Assembly (NCBI GenBank): GCA_019090795.1
Contig: JAHRVG010000006.1
Coordinates: forward strand, 1-49,521
DNA from: Paracoccaceae bacterium
GTDB taxonomy: Bacteria; Pseudomonadota; Alphaproteobacteria; Rhodobacterales; Rhodobacteraceae
Direction of reading: 5' to 3'
Length of the DNA stretch: 49,521 nucleotides
The translations under genes were made by a program, and so were the position numbers. The notes beneath the pieces were generated by a model, which saw only the letters and a list, made by a program, of their open reading frames with translations, did not search any database and was not told the DNA's origin. This document shows, in pieces, positions 43,580 through 49,153 of the stretch. Numbering within the stretch: position 1 is the stretch's first letter; each line of letters begins with the position of its first letter.

Positions 43580-43686
43580 TATTGGGGAAAATAGTTCCTC
43601 GTGCCAACTACATTGGCTTCGCCACGCATGGCAAGGTTAACATAATAAAGATTATGCGCCTTTAGGGTGTTTTCAAATTGGTTCAT
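43579..43686 (-). CDS. Short ORF reading through the dif site
   Basis: A 35-codon ORF begins in phage DNA at the ATG at 43686, with GGGAAGG 9 nt upstream. It passes through dif and ends in host DNA. Residues 9-17 (KAHNLYYVN) are encoded by the dif core. If real, its C-terminus changes on integration. No membrane segment, no known family. It may be chance, but the ribosome site is good. Confidence 0.3.
   Translation of the reverse strand: MNQFENTLKAHNLYYVNLAMRGEANVVGTRNYFPQ
43635..43662 (-). other. dif: Chromosome dimer resolution site dif, left attachment site of the prophage
   Basis: On the plus strand the XerD arm is GGTTAACATAA (43635-43645), the centre TAAAGA (43646-43651) and the XerC arm TTATGCGCCTT (43652-43662). 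On the minus strand the inner eight bases of each arm equal those of E. coli dif, and 21 of 28 positions match overall (E. coli sequence recalled from memory). Chromosomal aroQ lies on one side and phage-like genes on the other, so this is both the terminus resolution site and attL. A second copy is expected beyond the window. Confidence 0.88.
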
Positions 43687-43788
43687 CTTGACCGGCCTTC
43701 CCGTTTACCGTTGGTTTATGCAATTCCCTGCAACTATCGCTTTAATTGCGTTTACGGCAAACTGTCAACAATTTTCTGTGGACAACTT

Positions 43789-44181
43789 TTAGCCTTTGCC
43801 CTTCCAGAGCTTCAAAGCTGAAGGTCCGGCTTTGGTCGCAAATGCCAGCGACCACGCGGCAAACAGTCCCCATTTATACCATACGGGCACCCCCTCAAGG
43901 CTGGCAAATCCCGCAGCAACGTACCCTTGCAGCCAAGGCAAGAAACTTGCTATCAGCGGCAAGGCAAGAACGATTGTCCAAAACTCATCTTTCCAGCTTG
44001 ATTGCGCGTCTTGCAATGCCATTTGTTCCCAGCCGCTTTCCGCCTCTGCCAGACGTGTCGCAGCAGCAGCTTGCGCGTTAATGTGAGCTACCTTCAACCC
44101 GTGTTCTGCAACCTTGATTTCCTTGCGCGCGGCTATGGCTTCCTTGCCAATTCCGAGCAGCTCCCTGAAAAATCCCCACAT
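43789..44181 (-). CDS. Holin-like three-helix membrane protein (3TM holin type)
   Basis: A 130-residue protein. An amphipathic, alanine-rich N-terminal half (AEHGLKVAHINAQAAAATRLAEAESGWEQMALQ) leads into two strong membrane segments, WTIVLALPLIASFLPWLQGYVAAGF and WYKWGLFAAWSLAFATKAG. The pattern SSWKDEFWTIVLALP, then GVPVWYKWGLF, resembles the 3TM holins of phages and gene transfer agents. It would open the inner membrane so the transglycosylase can act. AGGAAGGT precedes the ATG. It is the last operon gene, 127 nt from dif; 43663-43788 holds no other clear gene. Confidence 0.65.
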   Translation of the reverse strand: MWGFFRELLGIGKEAIAARKEIKVAEHGLKVAHINAQAAAATRLAEAESGWEQMALQDAQSSWKDEFWTIVLALPLIASFLPWLQGYVAAGFASLEGVPVWYKWGLFAAWSLAFATKAGPSALKLWKGKG

Positions 44182-44203
44182 GCGTTTTCTACCTTCCTAA
44201 GTG

Positions 44204-44347
44204 TCAACTAATATTAATCCCGGCCGGGATCTTCAGCTCGAAACCTGGCGCGGCCTTTTTGTGTGTTTTCAAAGACTTATTTTCTTGCGAAATCTCGGCT
44301 TCGATCAATCGGCCTGTAATTTGTTTACCCGCTTTGCCGGAATACAT
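44204..44347 (-). CDS. Small phage protein of unknown function (47 residues)
   Basis: An ATG at 44347 opens a 47-codon frame beginning MYSGKAGKQITGRLIEAEIS and ending in PAGINIS. It overlaps the previous gene's end by 23 nt and stops 22 nt before the holin-like gene, so it fills an otherwise empty 143-nt gap. TTTGGAA lies 6 nt upstream. It is basic and has no membrane segment. Support comes from position and packing only. Confidence 0.5.
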   Translation of the reverse strand: MYSGKAGKQITGRLIEAEISQENKSLKTHKKAAPGFELKIPAGINIS

Positions 44348-44540
44348 GGCGTTCCAAATTTATGATTTGTTGGGTTAAAACACCCTGCCCCGTTTGCAAA
44401 TGTTCAACCGTTGATGCGGTATCATCCAGCAAGCCCAAAATGCGCTTAATCAGGAAGCCAACCACCATCGTTAGAGTGAAGGCAAGCAGCATCACCAAGG
44501 ACGCAAGCAGCGTGCTATTGAGGGCGCTTAGGGCTTCCAC
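44325..44540 (-). CDS. Small phage membrane protein with C-terminal coiled coil
   Basis: Started at the GTG at 44540, which shares its G with the TAG stop of the previous gene (TAGTG), giving 71 residues; an ATG at 44597 would overlap that gene by 58 nt. One long hydrophobic stretch (STLLASLVMLLAFTLTMVVGFLI) is followed by heptad-like LLDDTASTVEHLQTGQGVLTQQIINLERHV. The layout resembles small virion membrane or lysis-associated proteins. No family recognised. Confidence 0.6.
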   Translation of the reverse strand: MEALSALNSTLLASLVMLLAFTLTMVVGFLIKRILGLLDDTASTVEHLQTGQGVLTQQIINLERHVFRQSG

Positions 44541-44779
44541 TAGCGCCCCCGCGATTTCAAGAACAGGAACAGGAACAGCGACCCGCCAAGCGCCCACTGC
44601 AAGCCCTGATATGTGAAACCATATTCGGCCTTTATGGAAACGTCACCCTTTCCATCTAAGACCTCCGGCGCATAATACCAATATCGCCCTTGCAAGGGCA
44701 GTTCTTGAATGGATTTAACCCGCGCACGTTCAGAAATCGAATCCCCGACCCCTTTTAGAGTGTCAATAATTCCACTCAT
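44540..44779 (-). CDS. Phage protein with C-terminal membrane anchor
   Basis: A 79-residue protein whose ATG overlaps the stop of the previous gene (ATGA). The N-terminal two-thirds is soluble (SISERARVKSIQELPLQGRYWYYAPEVLDGKGDVSIKAEYGFTYQG). The C-terminus is a membrane helix LQWALGGSLFLFLFLKSRGR with a basic tail. Such tail-anchored proteins suit a virion inner membrane. No family recognised. Confidence 0.7.
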   Translation of the reverse strand: MSGIIDTLKGVGDSISERARVKSIQELPLQGRYWYYAPEVLDGKGDVSIKAEYGFTYQGLQWALGGSLFLFLFLKSRGR

Positions 44780-44940
44780 TTTTTCACGGCCTTATAGGCC
44801 AGATACAAAGCACCAGCACCAACAACCATAGGAACGGTTTTCCCTACGCTCTTGCCGATTTCTTCACCGGCTTCTTTCCCAGCCCATGCCAAACCGAAAG
44901 CGGCCCCCAATGCGCTTATTCCCCATACCAAAACCGGCAT
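44776..44940 (-). CDS. Small glycine-rich phage membrane protein
   Basis: A 54-residue protein started at the ATG at 44940, which overlaps the transglycosylase stop (TAATG) and has AAAGGAAACAT upstream. A longer ORF from 45021 lies inside the previous gene. Two short hydrophobic segments (VLVWGISALGAAFGLAWAG and TVPMVVGAGALYLAYKAV) flank GKEAGEEIGKSVGKT, a glycine-zipper-like pattern common in small phage membrane proteins. Confidence 0.7.
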   Translation of the reverse strand: MPVLVWGISALGAAFGLAWAGKEAGEEIGKSVGKTVPMVVGAGALYLAYKAVKK

Positions 44941-45569
44941 TATGTTTCCTTTCTGCTTGTCAAAATTTGCGTGTATTTTTGCTTGATTGCGACCAGATAT
45001 TTCACTGTTTCGCGCGGCCATGTGCCATCAGAACGCTTGCCGCCCGGGCCAGCGTTATAGGCGCGCGCGATCCATTCCCGATCCTTGCTTTTTTCTGATA
45101 AATATTCGAGATATGCAGTGCCAAAATAGATCGAGCCACGAACCGATTTCAGATTATCAACCGTTGGCTGATAGGTCTTATAGCCCCACTTGTATAAATC
45201 ACCGGCAGTCGCTGGCATAACTTGCATTAGCCCGAGCGCGCCAGCCGGTGAAACCGCGTTGGGATTGCCTCGACTTTCCGCCCACATCATCGCCGCAACC
45301 CATGTGATGTTTCTCAGCGCCCAATCCTCCACAACGTCCAAGTTGTCATAAAGAAAGGCTTCTTCTTTGTTGCGCCCAGAGGCGGCACTATGGGCCAAAT
45401 CATTGCGGATATTTGCCTTGTGAATGCCGGTTTTGTCAGGCGCGCCATTTACATTGAAAGGCGATTTCACATCTATTCCAAGCGCGTCAAATGCTGGCTG
45501 TAAATGCCCCTCCCTGTACGCCCAAAAACCGCCACCGGCCACAACGGCCAGCATCAAAACCCGTTTCAC
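44940..45569 (-). CDS. Phage lytic transglycosylase (SLT fold)
   Basis: A 209-residue protein started at the GTG at 45569, which overlaps the previous stop (GTGA) and has CAGGAG 8 nt upstream. An N-terminal signal or anchor (VLMLAVVAGGGFWAY) is followed by a linker and a Slt35/Slt70-type catalytic domain. The catalytic Glu98 is in MMWAESRGNPNAVSP, GLMQVMPAT is at 113-121 and AYNAGPGG at 170-177. It cuts peptidoglycan between MurNAc and GlcNAc. In PM2-like and FLiP-like viruses such enzymes sit in the virion for entry and also act in release. This is the surest enzymatic call in the prophage. Confidence 0.92.
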   Translation of the reverse strand: MKRVLMLAVVAGGGFWAYREGHLQPAFDALGIDVKSPFNVNGAPDKTGIHKANIRNDLAHSAASGRNKEEAFLYDNLDVVEDWALRNITWVAAMMWAESRGNPNAVSPAGALGLMQVMPATAGDLYKWGYKTYQPTVDNLKSVRGSIYFGTAYLEYLSEKSKDREWIARAYNAGPGGKRSDGTWPRETVKYLVAIKQKYTQILTSRKET

Positions 45570-46330
45570 TTGAATAACTCCTGATCCCAATTGCCGCGAT
45601 CATAAAGCCGCGCATTGACCTCTATTTTTGCCGCCGGACCATTCCACAGAATTAGGGCCGTATCTGGATTAACTTCGCCGCCTACAGTGGTGTGATTGTC
45701 AATATAATCTACGGGCGCAGCTTCCCAGCTAGACGCCGCTATCCAAACCGCCATTTCTGCATCTGTGTACGTGCCGTGAATAATTGTAATATCGTCGTTA
45801 ACCGAACCATCCGTACGCAAAGCTGCCGCCGTTTGATCCATTAGGCCAGCCGGTTTTGCATCCAGATAGGCCAGTTTGGCGCGCGGAATGATTGCGCCGC
45901 GCTGGTCTGAAAGCGTGGTTGCTGAAACGTAATAACTGCCCGTTGTTGGCATTATCATCACGCCGCGTTTTTCTTCAGCGGCAGAATTTACGTTTTGCCT
46001 AACAGAAAATGAGGTTTTCAAAGCTGGAAAATATTGGTTGGCCGTTACCGTTGGAATGATCCCGAAATTAACGTGGTGCCCGAACAAAATTTCACAAGTG
46101 ATTGTGGTTGCAAATGGGTTCCGAATATATCGCCGGTGCCCGTTGGCAGGAAGGCTTGCACCCTCTGGCAACGTATGGGCGCGCCCGTCACAAACGATCT
46201 GCACGGCAAAAGCATCACAACGGGTCAAGGCAATATTCTCGCTGCCCCCGTCGATCCGAATGCGCTGATAGGGTGCCAATTCAAAAGATTGAACCCAAGT
46301 TTTCCGATCAAACGATCCAATTTTGGTCAT
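45566..46330 (-). CDS. Phage beta-rich structural protein, candidate spike, penton or minor capsid protein
   Basis: A 254-residue protein started at the ATG at 46330, one base after the previous stop with AAGGA 9 nt upstream. The longer ORF from 46387 runs into the previous gene. It has no signal or membrane segment and alternating hydrophobic strands throughout (QRIRIDGGSENIALTRCDAFAVQIVCDG, then GVMIMPTTGSYYVSAT, then ALILWNGPAAKIEVNARLYD), as expected of a jelly-roll or spike protein. It is the only other large soluble protein in the operon besides the capsid and lysis enzymes. Sequence family not recognised. Confidence 0.6.
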   Translation of the reverse strand: MTKIGSFDRKTWVQSFELAPYQRIRIDGGSENIALTRCDAFAVQIVCDGRAHTLPEGASLPANGHRRYIRNPFATTITCEILFGHHVNFGIIPTVTANQYFPALKTSFSVRQNVNSAAEEKRGVMIMPTTGSYYVSATTLSDQRGAIIPRAKLAYLDAKPAGLMDQTAAALRTDGSVNDDITIIHGTYTDAEMAVWIAASSWEAAPVDYIDNHTTVGGEVNPDTALILWNGPAAKIEVNARLYDRGNWDQELFK

Positions 46331-46331
46331 A

Positions 46332-46847
46332 TCAATTATTCCTTGTTGTAAGGTAGATTGCGCCCAAAGCAAAAGCCATGATTGCAAATGAAAGTGATTT
46401 CAGGTTGTCGGAAAAGTCAGCGGTTTTCACCTCTGAAACTATATCCAGCGCATTGGTAGTTGTATCATCCGCCAAATCTATGGCGCGTTCGGCCAGATCA
46501 TCCGACAATTCAACCACCATATTGCCTTGCCGGATCATCAGCTCGAATTGATCCATGCCGTTTTTCAAAGCAGAATGTGCCGCGCTATCAAGCCCGATCT
46601 GGCTTTTTGAGGCCAGTTTTAGAACCTCGTCGCCCAAGTCCATAATCTCCAAAAGGTTCAGCGAATTACCCCTGACGCCGGTTTCCCAAGTGGCCTCTAA
46701 ACCCTGCATCAATTCCTTGATTGCTTCTGGGCTATCATCCATAATTATTGAATCAAGAATTTGAGTGCCTTGCTCCATAACTGCGCGCCGATCAATTGCA
46801 ACATTTGTTGTCTCGTCGGTGACTTTTTCGTTGCTGGATGAACTCAT
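46332..46847 (-). CDS. Phage helical protein with C-terminal membrane anchor
   Basis: A 171-residue, mostly acidic helical protein (SPEAIKELMQGLEATWETGVRGNSLNLLEIMDLGDEVLKLASK). A C-terminal membrane segment, SFAIMAFALGAIYLTTRNN, ends the protein. The ATG overlaps the previous stop (ATGA). A virion membrane protein whose body projects to one side is a reasonable guess. No known domain. Confidence 0.7.
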   Translation of the reverse strand: MSSSSNEKVTDETTNVAIDRRAVMEQGTQILDSIIMDDSPEAIKELMQGLEATWETGVRGNSLNLLEIMDLGDEVLKLASKSQIGLDSAAHSALKNGMDQFELMIRQGNMVVELSDDLAERAIDLADDTTTNALDIVSEVKTADFSDNLKSLSFAIMAFALGAIYLTTRNN

Positions 46848-47227
46848 GAGAACACCCCATGCGGGATCCCGTCAGCGTCCACCGCCTCAATTGCAACCTT
46901 TGCCCCCATCACGCGCGCCATGGCCCCTACCTTGTCAGTGTGGACCCGCACAGGCACGCCTAGAATTGAGGCCGCGCCAAAGAGTTGTTTCATAATCATA
47001 GGCCCGAAAACCGGAACGCAAGAGCGCGCATAATATACCGCGACAATCCCGCCTTCATCTTTGCCGAACACGGCATAACCCAGCAGCTTTTCGCCGTCCT
47101 GGGCGATAATCGAAAAGGTATCCGAGCGCGCGGAAACAGCCGCCGCGCCTTCGGCCTCTACCGTTTCCAGTTGTGCCAGAATTTCGGGCGGCAAGGCGGT
47201 TGAAATCAGTCTCGCTTTCATGCTCAT
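46844..47227 (-). CDS. Phage protein with GNAT acetyltransferase-like pattern
   Basis: A 127-residue protein started at the ATG at 47227, which overlaps the previous stop (ATGA); a longer ORF from 47308 is in the previous gene. Strands and helices follow the GNAT order: ARLISTALPPEIL, FSIIAQDGEKLLGYAVFGKDEGGIVAVYYARS, then MKQLFGAASILGVPVRVHTDKVGAMARVMGAKVA. The usual acetyl-CoA loop (Q/RxxGxG/A) is not evident, so it may be a GNAT fold without that activity. Weak assignment. Confidence 0.6.
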   Translation of the reverse strand: MSMKARLISTALPPEILAQLETVEAEGAAAVSARSDTFSIIAQDGEKLLGYAVFGKDEGGIVAVYYARSCVPVFGPMIMKQLFGAASILGVPVRVHTDKVGAMARVMGAKVAIEAVDADGIPHGVFS

Positions 47228-47430
47228 TTTATTTTTGTCCAGACGTATTTTGCGGCCAGCGCCACCGCTACACCGATCACCGCATCCCGCATGATTTTTG
47301 AAACCCAATTGTCACCGGAACCATTGCTGATGCCGCCGAAATCAAAACCAAAGTTTTTTTCGTGAATATCCGAACCCGTGCCAGATTGCGGATTTACAGA
47401 CGCCGAAAATTCTAAAGGTGGAACTGCCAT
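47224..47430 (-). CDS. Small phage protein with C-terminal membrane anchor
   Basis: A 68-residue protein. The N-terminal 43 residues are soluble and Gly/Asn/Ser-rich (SDIHEKNFGFDFGGISNGSGDN). The C-terminal helix, MRDAVIGVAVALAAKYVWTKIK, is membrane-spanning with a lysine end. GAGGT lies 6 nt before the ATG. It follows the preceding gene by 8 nt and overlaps the next start. Confidence 0.72.
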   Translation of the reverse strand: MAVPPLEFSASVNPQSGTGSDIHEKNFGFDFGGISNGSGDNWVSKIMRDAVIGVAVALAAKYVWTKIK

Positions 47431-47438
47431 TTTTTACC

Positions 47439-47780
47439 TCACTTCATAATCACAATTAGAGCAACAGCCGCCGCGCCAGCGGTCAGATATAGCTTGGTAT
47501 TATCGCCGCGTTTCGTGGTCAGCATTTTCAATTGCATATCCAGTTCACGCTCTTGGCGGTCAAGCTGGCGGTCATCATGCACGCCAATGCCGCGTGAAAC
47601 GCTTTCACTTGCATCGGCCAAAGATCCGGTTGTGCGAGCCACACTGTTTACAGTGGAACTAAACCCGTCAAAAAAGCCTAAAATCCCATCGAATTTTCCG
47701 CGCGATTTTTTGTATTTGTCAGGCTCTACCGGCCCGAAATCAAAATATTTATCTGTGTTTTCCGTCATAACATTTGCCAT
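47439..47780 (-). CDS. Phage protein with C-terminal membrane anchor
   Basis: A 113-residue protein: an N-terminal acidic/aromatic part (KYFDFGPVEPDKYKKSRGKF), an alpha-helical middle, a charged stretch DDRQLDRQERELDMQLKML that may form a coiled coil, and a C-terminal membrane helix LYLTAGAAAVALIVIMK. The ATG at 47780 is assumed; the ATG four codons later is an alternative. Neither has an obvious ribosome site; AGGA lies only in the loop of the hairpin upstream. The FDFG phrase recurs in the next protein (GFDFGG). Confidence 0.68.
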   Translation of the reverse strand: MANVMTENTDKYFDFGPVEPDKYKKSRGKFDGILGFFDGFSSTVNSVARTTGSLADASESVSRGIGVHDDRQLDRQERELDMQLKMLTTKRGDNTKLYLTAGAAAVALIVIMK

Positions 47781-47785
47781 TTATG

Positions 47786-47810
47786 GGCTAGGGCAATTCC
47801 TGCCCTAGCC
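47786..47810 (-). terminator. Perfect 10-bp hairpin directly after the capsid gene
   Basis: GGCTAGGGCA (47786-47795) and TGCCCTAGCC (47801-47810) pair around a 5-nt loop, between the capsid stop and the next start. No U-run follows on the transcribed (minus) strand, so it more likely slows polymerase or protects the capsid mRNA 3' end than fully terminates. Its loop displays AGGA on the minus strand. Confidence 0.6.
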
Positions 47811-47820
47811 GGTTGATTTT

Positions 47821-48804
47821 CTAGCGAATGTTTTGATACAAACCCGCATGAGTGGCCAAAAATTGGACCTCGGTATCCGCGACCGTGGTGGTCAGATCAA
47901 TCTTGACCTTGGCACCGCGCCGCGTTTCGGCGGGAAGGTCCAGAGCGGCCAAAGAACGCGCCTCGCCAGAGCTGTGAAGGTCGATAAACCAGTTATCGCC
48001 AACAGCCGCCGGAAAACGGCCCTCAGACAACAGATAAGCGTTGTATTCATGGCGGTTGCAGTCAATCAAAACTTCCCCATCCACTTCAACTTTCAAATCT
48101 GTGATCCCAGCACCGATAAGCCAAAAGTTTTGCAAATCGTCACTGTCTGGCAAGTCTGTGAAGGTATGCTTGCCAACAGCACCAAAGGATTGAATAACCC
48201 GTTCGGTTGTGTTCACAAAGCCGGTTTTGCGCGGCATGAGAACATAGTTAGGCATACATTTTACTTGCATGGTTGTGGCGTTGAAAGCAGCCGTTTGAGA
48301 CAGTTCCAACTTGAGGCCGCGCATACCGCGCGTTCCCAGTGCAAAAGTATCGCGCACCGCTGGCGAAAGATACATGTTTTCGCCCGGAAAATGGAAGCCG
48401 GTCACACCTTCCCCGAAATCTTGATCATGGAAGTTATTCCGCATAATCAATTCGTCGGTTGTCAGGTCTTGCATAGGCGCGCCGTTGGCAAGCAATGCAA
48501 CATTGTCCACATATTTCGAGATAAAGGCAGTGTCCACAATGTGACGCCCCGCAACCTCAGTCGTTTCCCCAACGATTTCAGCATCTGAAACAATCGAAAA
48601 CGGAATTGCGCGGTATGTTGGCGAGCCTGTTTCCAGCCGAACTTGGCTTTTACCACCGGCCAAATTTTGGGCGATTTCGATCACACGACCGTTAACGCGG
48701 GTATGGCGTGGAAGGCGTGTGCCTTTGACTTCCTCAGGGCTTGGCATTGCGGTGCGAATGCGTCGATTTCTGGGGCGGTTTGGGTTTGCTGTACGTTTCC
48801 GCAT
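47821..48804 (-). CDS. Major capsid protein, double-jelly-roll, PM2 P2-like
   Basis: A 327-residue protein with AAGGAG 8 nt before its ATG. A short basic N-terminal tail (MRKRTANPNRPRNRRIRT) is followed by two beta-barrel-like halves. Segments resembling corticovirus PM2 P2 are DTFALGTRGMRGLKLELS (middle of the first barrel), then FGAVGKHTFTDLPDSDDLQNFWLIGAGITDLKVEVDGEVLIDC, and near the end SGEARSLAALDLPAETRRGAKVKIDLTTT. The order and spacing match P2 as I recall it, though this protein is some 60 residues longer, mainly at the N-terminus. A hairpin (GCCGG/CCGGC, 48845-48862) lies in its leader. A FLiP-type ssDNA virus is an alternative. Confidence 0.82.
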   Translation of the reverse strand: MRKRTANPNRPRNRRIRTAMPSPEEVKGTRLPRHTRVNGRVIEIAQNLAGGKSQVRLETGSPTYRAIPFSIVSDAEIVGETTEVAGRHIVDTAFISKYVDNVALLANGAPMQDLTTDELIMRNNFHDQDFGEGVTGFHFPGENMYLSPAVRDTFALGTRGMRGLKLELSQTAAFNATTMQVKCMPNYVLMPRKTGFVNTTERVIQSFGAVGKHTFTDLPDSDDLQNFWLIGAGITDLKVEVDGEVLIDCNRHEYNAYLLSEGRFPAAVGDNWFIDLHSSGEARSLAALDLPAETRRGAKVKIDLTTTVADTEVQFLATHAGLYQNIR

Positions 48805-48866
48805 GGGCAGAACTCCTTAAAAAAAGTGATTTTCGGCAACTCAGGCCGGTTTGAAATCCGGCTGGA

Positions 48867-48968
48867 TTAGTCGATAAAATCTCCCAGAGGTGTGCGGTTG
48901 ATCAGAAATTCAGTGGCGATCCCGCCAATGATGACTGCGAGCATCATGTTCGTGATTGATTTAGGCAT
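48867..48968 (-). CDS. Very small phage membrane protein, first gene of the structural operon
   Basis: A 33-residue protein started at the ATG at 48968, with AAGGAAAAC just upstream; the longer ORF from 49049 starts in the promoter region. One hydrophobic helix, MMLAVIIGGIATEFLI, is followed by NRTPLGDFID. It fits a minor virion membrane protein. Its place before the capsid gene suggests high expression. Confidence 0.65.
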   Translation of the reverse strand: MPKSITNMMLAVIIGGIATEFLINRTPLGDFID

Positions 48969-49050
48969 GGTGTTTTCCTTGTGGTTGTTTGAAACGTTAA
49001 ATTTGAGCCATAACCAAGCGCAAAAAAAATGATCCAAACAACCGAGCAAA

Positions 49051-49123
49051 ACCTATAAATAGACGACATTTCAAAGCGTTGGCTTTAAATGGTATTGTTT
49101 TACCGGTTTTTATAGGTCACAAT
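49051..49123. promoter_or_regulatory. Divergent phage promoter-operator region with inverted repeats
   Basis: Between the structural operon and the divergent regulator, ACCTATAAA (49051-49059) is repeated inverted as TTTATAGGT (49109-49117). ATTGT (49094-49098) and ACAAT (49119-49123) form a second dyad. On the minus strand TTGTGA and AACAAT (17 nt apart) could be -35 and -10. The arrangement resembles a switch region bound by the adjacent HTH protein; no binding evidence. Confidence 0.4.
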
Positions 49124-49153
49124 TTTAAAGGGAATTGGAAGCAAGGATTGAAA

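Noticed and set aside
43406-43594. Plus-strand ORF of 62 codons between aroQ and dif
   Set aside because: No ribosome site, crosses the 13-bp hairpin and the FNR-like palindrome, and shows no domain.
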